In this document: in pieces, positions 1-6,604 of the stretch
Position numbering within the stretch: the stretch's first letter is position 1
Layout of the letters: each line of letters starts with the position of its first letter
Source: Syntrophomonadaceae bacterium
GTDB lineage: Bacteria > Bacillota > Dethiobacteria > DTU022 > UBA8154
DNA: 10,279 nucleotides
Direction of reading: 5' to 3'
Assembly: GCA_007122565.1 (NCBI GenBank)
Contig: SKTJ01000199.1
Coordinates: 1 to 10,279, forward strand
Made by a program: the position numbers and the translations under genes
Notes under the pieces: model-generated
Seen by the model: the letters and a program-made list of their open reading frames with translations, nothing else
Database searches by the model: none
What the model was told of the DNA's origin: nothing

Positions 1-159
1 ATGCCGCTTGTACGCCAGCGGAAATGGAGGGAACTGGTGGCATTTGGACTGCTCCTTTCTCTGGCAGCATACCTCATGTACGGGCAGGTACTGGATTCTT
101 TCGTCCCCAACCCTGCGGATTTTATCAGGTTTCTGACACAGCCGTTCTCAGGCAGCTAA
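1..159 (+). CDS. Small single-pass membrane protein, unidentified (possibly the 3' end of a longer gene)
   Basis: An open frame of 52 codons runs from an ATG at the first base to TAA at 157-159. Because the window starts at that ATG, the ribosome site is not visible and the frame may continue upstream. The product has a basic N-terminus (PLVRQRKWRE), one hydrophobic stretch (about residues 12-29, VAFGLLLSLAAYLMYGQV) and a short tail rich in Pro and Phe (SFVPNPADFIRFLTQPF). This suggests a small inner-membrane protein with one transmembrane helix. I do not recognise a family. The gene converges on the DUF421 gene with a 59-bp gap. Its operon partners would lie to the left, outside the window. 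Coding appearance is good, but the product is hypothetical. Confidence 0.5.
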   Translation: MPLVRQRKWRELVAFGLLLSLAAYLMYGQVLDSFVPNPADFIRFLTQPFSGS

Positions 160-218
160 CTTGATTTAGGGCAAACCGTTATGCCGTATCCGTGCTGGCT
201 GGAGGATATGTCTTCAAA

Positions 219-935
219 CTATTCATTTGTTTGATTTTTTTTGCTTACGTATAAACGACCTTGTGTATCCAGTAATGCAGCAAATACCTCTTTTTCACTC
301 CTGATCCCCAGATTTTGCAGCTGTTCAAGGAGCCAATTTTTACTTAATTGGTTTTCCCGTAAATTATCTTCGATAATATTACCGTCTTCGATGAGGACAG
401 ACGGCATTCCTTCGTATGGGGTTGGTAATTGCAAGTCCTGTGGCGTTACGGGACGGGCCTGGGATTTCGGGATCACACTAACCCGGCCGTTTGACTCAAG
501 TATTGCAAATTCCACATCGGCTAGGTTCGGTATATTATTTTTTCTGATTTCCGTTAACAAATCATCCAAGTTAAAGCGCGTGGAACGCATTGTGTCTTCG
601 AGAATTTGGCCATTTTGAACTAGAACAATTGGTTCATCCTGGACGACCCGACGAAATTTGGCATTCTTCAAGGACAAGTATGCAATTAAAATATTAAGAA
701 CGCCAAGCGTTCCAATGCTTACGAATGGACCAATTACGTCATCTGTAGAGCTTGCCAGGGGGGCTGCGGCAATGCTTCCAATAGTGATTACCACTATAAA
801 GTCAAATACATTGAGACTGCCAATTTCCCGTTGCCCCATTAACTTTGTAACAAAATGAAGCCATAAATAAATCACGACTGCACGTATGATCCACTGCAAT
901 ACACTTAAATTCGCCTGGCTCTCCCAAAACGGCAA
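219..935 (-). CDS. YetF/DUF421 family membrane protein
   Basis: The product has 238 residues, close to the usual length of Bacillus YetF-type proteins. The N-terminal third holds three hydrophobic segments (about 13-33, 43-60 and 68-88) with the family-typical KLMGQREIGSLNVFDFIV stretch between the first two. The rest is soluble and contains two similar alpha/beta units, about 102-157 (PIVLVQNGQILED ... ESNGRVSVIPK) and 178-232 (PSVLIEDGNIIED ... DTQGRLYVSKK). The start is TTG at 933-935, chosen because AAAGGAG lies 8 bases upstream. Family members are common in spore formers, several copies per genome, and some are linked to spore-membrane or germination loci. The molecular role is not settled. 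The gene seems to be transcribed alone, possibly with the 12-codon leader frame upstream. Family assignment is firm; function is unknown. Confidence 0.93.
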   Translation of the reverse strand: MPFWESQANLSVLQWIIRAVVIYLWLHFVTKLMGQREIGSLNVFDFIVVITIGSIAAAPLASSTDDVIGPFVSIGTLGVLNILIAYLSLKNAKFRRVVQDEPIVLVQNGQILEDTMRSTRFNLDDLLTEIRKNNIPNLADVEFAILESNGRVSVIPKSQARPVTPQDLQLPTPYEGMPSVLIEDGNIIEDNLRENQLSKNWLLEQLQNLGIRSEKEVFAALLDTQGRLYVSKKNQTNE

Positions 936-963
936 TTTTTAGTCTCCTTTTTTTAAGGTATCC

Positions 964-1017
964 TTAGTTTTGCTTGGTACCCAAGGATAAAAAGGTTACC
1001 ATGTTATTATCCTCCTT
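964..1017 (-). promoter_or_regulatory. Possible 12-codon leader peptide with strong ribosome site, upstream of the DUF421 gene
   Basis: Reading the minus strand, AAGGAGG (1011-1017) lies exactly 8 bases before ATG at 1000-1002. That ATG opens the frame MVTFLSLGTKQN, which stops at 964-966. The DUF421 ribosome site and TTG start follow within 30 bases, so both would be on one mRNA. The ribosome site is as good as any in the window. The peptide has no obvious run of a single amino acid as in classical attenuators. The segment also contains imperfectly complementary arms (GGTAACC and GGGTACC, about 976-1001). It could be a leader peptide, or the start of a gene since replaced by the DUF421 gene. 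Confidence 0.3.
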
Positions 1018-1041
1018 GAATCTATTTATTATCGCCTTCTA

Positions 1042-1076
1042 TTAAAAAAGCTTCGGGAAAATACACCCGAAGCTTT
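1042..1076 (-). terminator. Intrinsic terminator downstream of the LysM remnant
   Basis: A perfect 11-bp inverted repeat (AAAGCTTCGGG at 1047-1057, CCCGAAGCTTT at 1066-1076) encloses an 8-base loop. On the minus strand the second arm runs into TTTTTTAAT, a classic U-tract. It lies 27 bases beyond the stop of the LysM remnant and just before the DUF421 leader region, so it insulates the two. Survival of a perfect terminator next to a broken gene suggests that the gene was lost recently. Confidence 0.85.
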
Positions 1077-1102
1077 AAATAACTTAATACCGATTTCCCT
1101 TT

Positions 1103-1288
1103 TTACCTTAGCGGTACGTTAATAATCTGGCCTACAAAGATGATATTGGGGTCAACAATTTGTGGGTTTGCTGCAATGATTGCATCTACGCTGACGCCAG
1201 TGCGCATCGCGATAGAGATTAAGGTTTCCGTTACTGAAACATAAATCTGTACGTGCTTGGGGGTGGGTCCGGTAACTGTTTGCGGGGT
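1103..1288 (-). pseudogene. LysM-domain protein remnant, 5' end missing
   Basis: The minus-strand frame reads ...VSVTETLISIAMRTGVSVDAIIAANPQ, then IVDPNIIFVGQIINVPLR and TAA at 1103-1105. This is a recognisable LysM peptidoglycan-binding domain: the xLxxIAxRxGVSVxxIxxANPxI core followed by the D-P-N-x-I-x-x-GQxIxVP ending. Going upstream, the frame meets an in-frame TAA at 1289-1291. No ATG, GTG or TTG precedes the domain, and the first ATG falls inside it (MRTG). The usual Y-x-V-x-x-G-D-T-L opening is also altered (YVSVTETL). The gene therefore looks truncated at its 5' end. Family members normally carry the LysM at the end of a spore or wall protein. Its own terminator is still intact downstream. 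Confidence 0.75.
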
Positions 1289-1316
1289 TTAATCAATTTT
1301 AAAATCCCCCCAAGCA
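1253..1316. repeat. 11-bp inverted repeat spanning the LysM breakpoint
   Basis: GTGCTTGGGGG (1253-1263) and CCCCCAAGCAC (1306-1316) are perfect inverted copies separated by 42 bp. The in-frame stop that ends the LysM reading frame (1289-1291) lies between them. The arms could mark a past rearrangement or form a long-loop hairpin. There is no U-tract, so it is not a terminator. Confidence 0.5.
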
Positions 1317-1416
1317 CCTAAGTCCAAATCAAATTTGCCAGAGAGGTTTCAAAAACGGAAGCATTGGAAAACCTGGTGTATACTGTAGAAAATTGCTGGT
1401 GGTCCTGGCTGATAAT

Positions 1417-1473
1417 ATGAAAAAAATGTTTCTTTGTTGTGTCACTGTTGTAGTTGTTGCTGTAACGCCCTAG
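1417..1473 (+). pseudogene. Signal-peptide-like stub, 18 codons
   Basis: A plus-strand ATG opens MKKMFLCCVTVVVVAVTP and ends at TAG (1471-1473). The basic start, hydrophobic core and Cys pair resemble the signal sequence of an exported protein or lipoprotein, but nothing follows and there is no good ribosome site. It sits among other gene fragments, so a remnant is a reasonable reading. At this length it could equally be chance. Confidence 0.2.
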
Positions 1474-1515
1474 GCGGAATCAGCCGGTTTGGTTATCCGA
1501 ATACGGTTGTAACGT

Positions 1516-1659
1516 CTACCGGATAAAACAGCGCAAAAATCCGGTTTCTTTGGCGTAATGCTCATAGATTTGCGTGATTTCCAGGGTATCGTAACGGGTT
1601 GTGAGGCGGTCCCGGAGATGGAATGCTTCTCCAGAATCCAGTGTTTCTGCATAAATTAG
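1516..1659 (-). pseudogene. Unidentified gene fragment, helical, about 47 codons
   Basis: The minus-strand frame between TAG at 1660-1662 and TAG at 1516-1518 encodes LIYAETLDSGEAFHLRDRL, then TTRYDTLEITQIYEHYAKET and GFLRCFIR. The sequence is amphipathic and compositionally like a real helical protein, unlike the overlapping 60-codon frame at 1470-1652, which looks like its frame-shifted shadow. There is no start codon or ribosome site. The pattern of aromatic and acidic residues recalls small helical spore or ferritin-like proteins, but I cannot name a family. It is probably a remnant of a gene deleted on both sides. Confidence 0.35.
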
Positions 1660-1710
1660 CTATGAGACGAATGTCAGTAATCCCACTCTATCCCGGAAAT
1701 TCGAAAAATA

Positions 1711-1740
1711 GTTGGAATGTTGGTTAGTTGGACAGTTGGA
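1711..1740 (-). repeat. Degenerate 8-bp tandem repeat (TCCAACxx type)
   Basis: On the minus strand the tract reads TCCAACTG TCCAACTA ACCAACAT TCCAAC, that is four degenerate units with a period of 8. A closely similar tract with the same period occurs on the plus strand at 8624-8655. The rest of the gap from 1660 to 1858 shows only a weak inverted repeat (TGCCAG / CTGGCA, near 1798-1819). A 73-codon frame across this gap has no ribosome site and no protein-like pattern. Confidence 0.5.
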
Positions 1741-1858
1741 TAGGAAAAGATAAAACCTGGAAAAGTCGAACATCCAGCCCATTTCATTGTCTGATGGTGC
1801 CAGCGCCAAGGGACTGGCATGGTGGTCTGTCCCAAGGTAGTTGCATCCTTTTAGGCTT

Positions 1859-2689
1859 TTAGCGCCCAACAACAGTAGCAAGGGCTCCTACAAACCGTCG
1901 TCGTATTTCTGCAAGACGCTGTAGAGTTTCTTCATCAGGCAGCGGGGAATGGGGGAAAGGATTAGAGAGGTACAAAGCCCGGTTGATTTCTACCTGAATC
2001 CATGGAAAACTACTTTCCCGTCCGTGTTTTATTGTAATAGCCCCCCCTTTAAAAGGCCTGTTTAAGCTTACCACCGGCATGGAATTATTATATTTAATAT
2101 CTGCGAACCAATGCTGCAGAGATTCTTGCAGCGAGCGTATTAAGGAGGGTGGCGCCGTCAATGGTTCATCTCCCTCTTGTTCTCCCCGATCGTCTCCCCG
2201 ATTGCCCAGGCAGATCAGGGGTCGCTGTTCCCCGGGGTTGTCGCTAATCACAGGAGCACGATCCAGCATAGTGTGGCAGTCAAGTCCCAACACAATCTCC
2301 CGGTTCTTTGCCGCGACTGACAAACGGCCATGATAAGGATAGTAATATCTGTATAACAGTGACTCCACGCAGGTAGTTGTTAAAATTTCCGGTTTTGACC
2401 AGACCGGTTTTGACTCCACGGTCAACGTCTTTACCACTCCGTCAGGATTTTTGGGGGGACGGTCAGCGGGGTCACGATTTACATCCACAACAGCCCGGGC
2501 CAACGGAAAGTGAACAAACTCCGGGACTTGAGATTTTAGATCATAAAGTTGCCGGGCCCAGGTGTCTCCGTCCCGCAGGATGGCAGCAATGTCAAGCCGA
2601 CAAAATTCCTTTAGTTCCAGCGGGACAATAACTCCACCATGGGGAACAGATATCAATAGAGGCAGCATTGGTTCAGGCTTCACTTCCAT
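1859..2689 (-). CDS. N-formylglutamate amidohydrolase family protein
   Basis: This family comprises zinc-dependent hydrolases that release formate from N-formyl-glutamate (as in HutG-type histidine degradation) or cleave related N-acyl amino acids. The 276-residue product carries the expected motifs in order: SVPHGG (14-19), VDVNRDPAD (68-76), YYYPYH (115-120), LGLDCHTM (134-141), RPFKGGAITIKHG (211-223) and PWIQVEINR (229-237). The His and Asp/Glu residues in these motifs are the likely zinc and catalytic site. There is no signal peptide. The upstream gene overlaps it by 17 bp if the ATG at 2687-2689 is used. That ATG directly abuts GGAGG, so GTG at 2681-2683 (spacing 6) may be the true start. 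No histidine-degradation genes are adjacent, so the substrate may be a product of its operon partners rather than formylglutamate. Confidence 0.9.
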   Translation of the reverse strand: MEVKPEPMLPLLISVPHGGVIVPLELKEFCRLDIAAILRDGDTWARQLYDLKSQVPEFVHFPLARAVVDVNRDPADRPPKNPDGVVKTLTVESKPVWSKPEILTTTCVESLLYRYYYPYHGRLSVAAKNREIVLGLDCHTMLDRAPVISDNPGEQRPLICLGNRGDDRGEQEGDEPLTAPPSLIRSLQESLQHWFADIKYNNSMPVVSLNRPFKGGAITIKHGRESSFPWIQVEINRALYLSNPFPHSPLPDEETLQRLAEIRRRFVGALATVVGR

Positions 2690-4853
2690 CCTCCAACAGA
2701 AAAAGGGTCAACAGCAGTGCCCGCTGCAAAAGTTCGCCCCGGTGAATCCCTTCATGCGGCGTGTACATATTTTGGCTTGCCGGTCCAAAACCGCAGATTA
2801 CAGGAATTTTTTCCGGTATTTCGCCGGCCGCCGAGGGCAGCAGGCCGGCTTCCACGCCAAAAGGAAGCTTCCACGCCTCACTAATTTTCTTTAACCGGGA
2901 TATTATAGGAAGACAATTGTCAGAGCGGTTTAACGGCGGGCGCTCTTCCAACTTTTCCACATGAACCCGTATCTCATCCTGTTCACCTGCCTTAGAGGTA
3001 AACAGTTCCCGCAGCTGTGTCTCAGCCTCGTCAGCCAGTACAGCATCCAGGAAAGTTACATATATCGTTGCCCGTACCCGGTGCGGCAGCAGTATGCTGT
3101 ACCGTTCCGAGTTAACTTCCTGAACGGCAACGCTAAGCCGTTCCTCCGGGCGGCTTAAAGCACCAATACTATCGGCCTGATGTAAAAACCAGCTTAAAAC
3201 GTCGTCGGAAGCCACATGGGAACCGATTCGCTGAAAAGCTCCCTCCACAACGATACTGAACTTACGCGAACCCCGGCGCTGGTCCACCACTAACCCGCCG
3301 CGGAAACCGGGCATCATGACAATCACTCTGGCGGCTCGCTCTGCCGCCTGTTGCAACACTTGGCTGCTGTAGCGCATCCCCCGGCCCTCGTCAGTATAGA
3401 TAAAAACACCGATGCGTGAAGCCTGTAGCCGGTTCACTGCTTTCAACGCTTTTAATGCCTGCAATAGGCAGGTAATCCCGGCGCGACTGGAGGCAATACC
3501 CTCACCATAAAGCCATTCCGGGTCCTGCCGGAAAGGAATGGGATAGCCACTACCCCCTTCCCGGGGCACGTCCAGGGAGGCTACCAGCAAAGTCCCCCCT
3601 TCCATACCAGCCCCGGTCTGCCAGGTCCAGGCGGAACGCTGGTTGGTAAAAGCACGCACCGGCATCAAGCCCAGCTCTTTCATCTGTCCTTCAAACCGTT
3701 TCACGGCAGCTCCCAGACCTACAGGATCCACGGTCCAACTGGGAAGATTGGTCCAGTTTTTCAGCTCATCCTCTAGCTTATCCCTGTTTTGGGTCAGGTA
3801 TTTAAACGCAGCTACACGTCCGTCTTCCTCAATTCCACCGATTCCCTCTTCAGTAATAACGGGTCCAAAATAGCGGAGACTCGTAATTTCAATAAGGCGG
3901 TTTGCCAACTTGTTATAATCAAGTCCCACTTTCTCCGCAGCGAACACATATGAGCCACCAAGCCCGAGGCTGGCCATAGAGTTTATCTCCAGAATATAGG
4001 GATTACCCTGCCGGTCCACACGAAAATCAACCCGGGCACTGTCAAAGCATCCTAAGGCCTTAAAAGCATCAACAGCCAGGGACTGTAGCCGTTCCGTTTC
4101 CTCCGGGTCAAGGGTTGCGGGGCAAACTTTTTCCACCGTGCGCCCGCTTAGTTTGACCTTATCTTCATAGGTAAAAATATGTTCTCCTTCGTTAAAAATC
4201 AGCTCAACCGGCGGAAGGGCCTCAACAGGGTCATTCCCCAGCAATCCAACATTAAATTCCCTGCCTTCAATATACTCTTCCACCAGGGTAGGAGCTTTGA
4301 AGAGACCGTAAATAGCCCTGACCCCTTCCCGCAATTCTTCCTCATTTTGCACAATTTTCAGGCCGAAAGATACGGCCTCATCCTTCGGTTTGACGATCAA
4401 GGGAAAAACCAATTCTTCCCGTAGTGGCAGCGTAAAGTCAGGCGTCTCCAGAACCGTAAATTTTGGCGTGGGCAGTCCTTTCTGCAGCAGCACCATTTTG
4501 GTCAGCACTTTATCCAGAGCCACCGCGTGGGTCTCCGGACCCGAACCAACATACGGGATTCCCAGCATCTCCAGGATAGCAGGAATATGGGTGTAGCGGG
4601 CCCGGCCTTGAATGCCGTAGCTTAAGTTAAATACCAAACCGGGGCGTTCTCCGGAAATGACCGACGGCATAAACCCTTCCAGGGCATGGATAATATTTTT
4701 ATCCCCTTCAAATGCTCTTACCTGGTGTCCCCCCTCTTCCAGCGCATCTTTAATTTTTTCAATTGTTGCCAAGCCATACTTCTCCCGGTTAGGTGTACCG
4801 AATAAATTAATTACCGCCTGGCTGTCCCGGTTAAAGACGATAGCAATTTTCAT
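2673..4853 (-). CDS. D-Ala-D-Ala-ligase-like ATP-grasp domain fused to an M20-peptidase-like domain that has lost its metal ligands
   Basis: The product has 726 residues. Residues 1-325 form an ATP-grasp carboxylate-amine ligase: FNLSYGIQGRARYTHIPAIL (75-94), MLGIPYVGSG (96-105), lysine 155 in VKPKDEA, VEEYIEGREF (191-200), and the metal site ARVDFRVD ... YILEINS with D276, E289 and N291. Residues about 345-726 have the layout of M20 metallopeptidases (core, lid domain around 530-630, core). At the places where M20 enzymes bind metal the residues differ: SLD at 426-428 instead of HxD, ASSR at 454-457 instead of ADDK, DEG at 488-490 instead of DEE, M514, and YTPHE at 697-701 instead of HxxxE. 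E489, the usual general base, remains. The ligase part should form an amide or peptide bond using ATP. The second half is probably a binding or scaffold domain. The ATG overlaps the previous stop by ATGA and has AAGGAGG 13 bases upstream. Ligase-type fold is certain; substrate is unknown. Confidence 0.88.
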   Translation of the reverse strand: MKIAIVFNRDSQAVINLFGTPNREKYGLATIEKIKDALEEGGHQVRAFEGDKNIIHALEGFMPSVISGERPGLVFNLSYGIQGRARYTHIPAILEMLGIPYVGSGPETHAVALDKVLTKMVLLQKGLPTPKFTVLETPDFTLPLREELVFPLIVKPKDEAVSFGLKIVQNEEELREGVRAIYGLFKAPTLVEEYIEGREFNVGLLGNDPVEALPPVELIFNEGEHIFTYEDKVKLSGRTVEKVCPATLDPEETERLQSLAVDAFKALGCFDSARVDFRVDRQGNPYILEINSMASLGLGGSYVFAAEKVGLDYNKLANRLIEITSLRYFGPVITEEGIGGIEEDGRVAAFKYLTQNRDKLEDELKNWTNLPSWTVDPVGLGAAVKRFEGQMKELGLMPVRAFTNQRSAWTWQTGAGMEGGTLLVASLDVPREGGSGYPIPFRQDPEWLYGEGIASSRAGITCLLQALKALKAVNRLQASRIGVFIYTDEGRGMRYSSQVLQQAAERAARVIVMMPGFRGGLVVDQRRGSRKFSIVVEGAFQRIGSHVASDDVLSWFLHQADSIGALSRPEERLSVAVQEVNSERYSILLPHRVRATIYVTFLDAVLADEAETQLRELFTSKAGEQDEIRVHVEKLEERPPLNRSDNCLPIISRLKKISEAWKLPFGVEAGLLPSAAGEIPEKIPVICGFGPASQNMYTPHEGIHRGELLQRALLLTLFLLEDGSEA

Positions 4854-6502
4854 CCCCGGTTGTTTACCTCCTTAATAAATTGGGGGCCCATTGCACTGCC
4901 GTCCCGGCGGGGGTCTGAAACTCCGTAAAAGTCTCCTCCGGGCATTTCGGGAAGCATCACAGCCTGCACACAACCCAGGTAGAAACTGTATTCCCCCCGC
5001 TCGCTGACCTGAAATCCAGTGCGAGCCAGGGCATCCAGTGTTTCCGTGGCAAAACGTCTTTTTTCAATCATCACTTTTCCTGAGCTCCCTGCGTGTAAGC
5101 GGGGGGCCTCAACCGCATCCGCCAGATCCTGACCACCATCAATAACCCGGGTAATTACCTGGGCCAGGGTAGTGGAAATACGTTCACTGCCGGGGCTGCC
5201 CAAAAGCATAAATGGGTGCTCTCCTTTAAGTATCAGGGTGGGAGCTACACTGCTCCACGGGCGCCCTCCCGGCAATAGGTAGCAGGGATGCATCATGTTC
5301 TTATAATCAAAGGCACTCATATAGTTATTGTAAAAAAAACCCATATCCCGTGCCATGGTCTTGGCACCGAAAACCAGTTCAATAGACTGGGTAATCCCCA
5401 CAATGTTACCGAGGCTATCTGCTACAGAAAGATGTGTTGTTTCACCGCTAGTCGGTGGGGGAATAAAGGTCTTGTAGCAGGAAGCCATGTTACGAATGCG
5501 TTCCGCCACGCGGCGTGTGTTTTCTTTATCCAGCAACCACTTATCCGGAAGCTGGGCGTAAAGAGCCGGATCCATCGGAAAGCGTTCCCGGTTCATGAGG
5601 GCTGCACGAAAGGCTAAAGCCAGAATCACAGGGGAGAGTGCAGACTGGGGTGAAAGGTCCTCTGCAGTGAAACACTCCAGGGTATTAAGTATTTGGACAA
5701 GGGCACGTCCGGCGCCCGGTGGTGGAAATGTATGCAGATCATAGCCCCGGTATGACTCCTTTAATACCTCGCGCTGAATCGGATAGGGAATCTGCCTCAA
5801 ATCCACCTCGGAGATAAGCCCACCCCGTTGTTCCATGTCAGCAACAATGCGAGCAGCTATATCCCCCAGATAAAAATCCCTCCATCCGGCATTGCCCATA
5901 TGCTCCAGGGAGACTGCAAGTTGAGGCTGCCTAACTACATCACCGGCGTTTACAGGCAACAATCCGCTTTTGAAAAATATGGATTTCACCTGTTCATCTT
6001 CAAGTAATTTTGGGCTCTCCCGGGAATGGAGCGTATGTTGCAACGCAGAAATTTTAAACCCTTCCTTGGCGGCGGTGATCGCCGGCTCCAGGACCTCCTG
6101 TAAAGGCAAAGTGCCATAGGTTTCAAGGAGATAACCCAGAGTTGCCGGAGTGGAGGGAACGGTAGTTGCTTTAACCCCCACCTTCAGTGGATGGGCCGGA
6201 TGCCGGGCCGGATCCAAACTAAACGGCGCCCGTGACGAACCGTCCAGGGCAAACGTAGAAGGCTTACCGTCATTGTCTGCCACATGCAATAGCACCATGC
6301 TCTGGCCACCCAGCCCCGATGCCTGTGGCTCGGTGACGCCCAGGCAAAATGCTGCCGCTACGGCAGCATCAACGGCATTGCCACCTTTTTCCAGCATCAT
6401 TACTCCCGCTTCCGTTGCCACCCTGGAAGCAGTGGAAACCATACCGTGAGGACTGCGGGCCATTTTTACTTTTTTACGCCGAGCGGTACCCGGATCTGCC
6501 AC
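4850..6502 (-). CDS. Gamma-glutamyltransferase family Ntn hydrolase, probably cytoplasmic
   Basis: These enzymes self-cleave before a Thr that becomes the nucleophile of the small subunit, then transfer or hydrolyse gamma-glutamyl or other acyl groups. The 550-residue product shows GNAVDAAVAAAF (41-52), SGLGGQS (62-68), PPPGAGR (260-266), the processing site SGETTHLSV (352-360; nucleophile T355), NNYMSAFD (392-399), RPWSSVAPT (414-422) and the oxyanion-type GSPGS (435-439). The substrate-carboxylate Arg usually found in LDxREAAP is absent: here it is LDGSSRAP (86-93), a form seen in GGT-like acylases. There is no signal peptide or lipobox, unlike classical secreted GGT. The start is GTG at 6500-6502, with AGAGGGG about 6 bases upstream. 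It is the first gene of the operon; its TGA overlaps the next ATG (ATGA). The substrate could be gamma-glutamyl or another acyl compound. Confidence 0.92.
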   Translation of the reverse strand: MADPGTARRKKVKMARSPHGMVSTASRVATEAGVMMLEKGGNAVDAAVAAAFCLGVTEPQASGLGGQSMVLLHVADNDGKPSTFALDGSSRAPFSLDPARHPAHPLKVGVKATTVPSTPATLGYLLETYGTLPLQEVLEPAITAAKEGFKISALQHTLHSRESPKLLEDEQVKSIFFKSGLLPVNAGDVVRQPQLAVSLEHMGNAGWRDFYLGDIAARIVADMEQRGGLISEVDLRQIPYPIQREVLKESYRGYDLHTFPPPGAGRALVQILNTLECFTAEDLSPQSALSPVILALAFRAALMNRERFPMDPALYAQLPDKWLLDKENTRRVAERIRNMASCYKTFIPPPTSGETTHLSVADSLGNIVGITQSIELVFGAKTMARDMGFFYNNYMSAFDYKNMMHPCYLLPGGRPWSSVAPTLILKGEHPFMLLGSPGSERISTTLAQVITRVIDGGQDLADAVEAPRLHAGSSGKVMIEKRRFATETLDALARTGFQVSERGEYSFYLGCVQAVMLPEMPGGDFYGVSDPRRDGSAMGPQFIKEVNNRG

Positions 6503-6551
6503 ACAAAACCCCTCTTTCCCAATATTCTGACAGAGAAGTTCTCAGATGCCT

Positions 6552-6572
6552 TTTGCTTATTAGTTTAGCAAA
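6552..6572 (-). promoter_or_regulatory. Candidate operator at the operon start site
   Basis: TTTGCT (6552-6557) and AGCAAA (6567-6572) form a perfect inverted repeat with 9 bases between. The predicted transcription start (near 6568, 7-8 bases past the -10 box) falls in one arm. That position is typical for a repressor site, but the regulator is unknown. Confidence 0.3.
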
Positions 6573-6575
6573 GCA

Positions 6576-6604
6576 ATTATATTCAAGCCTAACCCAAAAT
6601 ACAA
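6576..6604 (-). promoter_or_regulatory. Sigma-A-like promoter of the GGT / ATP-grasp / amidohydrolase operon
   Basis: On the minus strand TTGTAT (6599-6604) and a perfect TATAAT (6576-6581) are separated by 17 bp. The -35 box matches the consensus at three of six positions. The predicted 5' untranslated region is about 66 bases, ending in the AGAGGGG ribosome site before the GTG start. Confidence 0.6.

Noticed and set aside
1470..1652. 60-codon minus-strand frame
   Set aside because: The neighbouring frame at 1516-1659 reads more like protein; this one has no ribosome site and looks like its shifted shadow.
1660..1881. 73-codon minus-strand frame overlapping the end of the amidohydrolase gene
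   Set aside because: It runs through the 8-bp repeat tract, has no ribosome site and shows no protein-like pattern.
2079..2894. Plus-strand frames opposite the amidohydrolase and ATP-grasp genes
   Set aside because: They lie antisense to strongly supported genes and have shadow-type composition rich in Ser, Arg and Pro.
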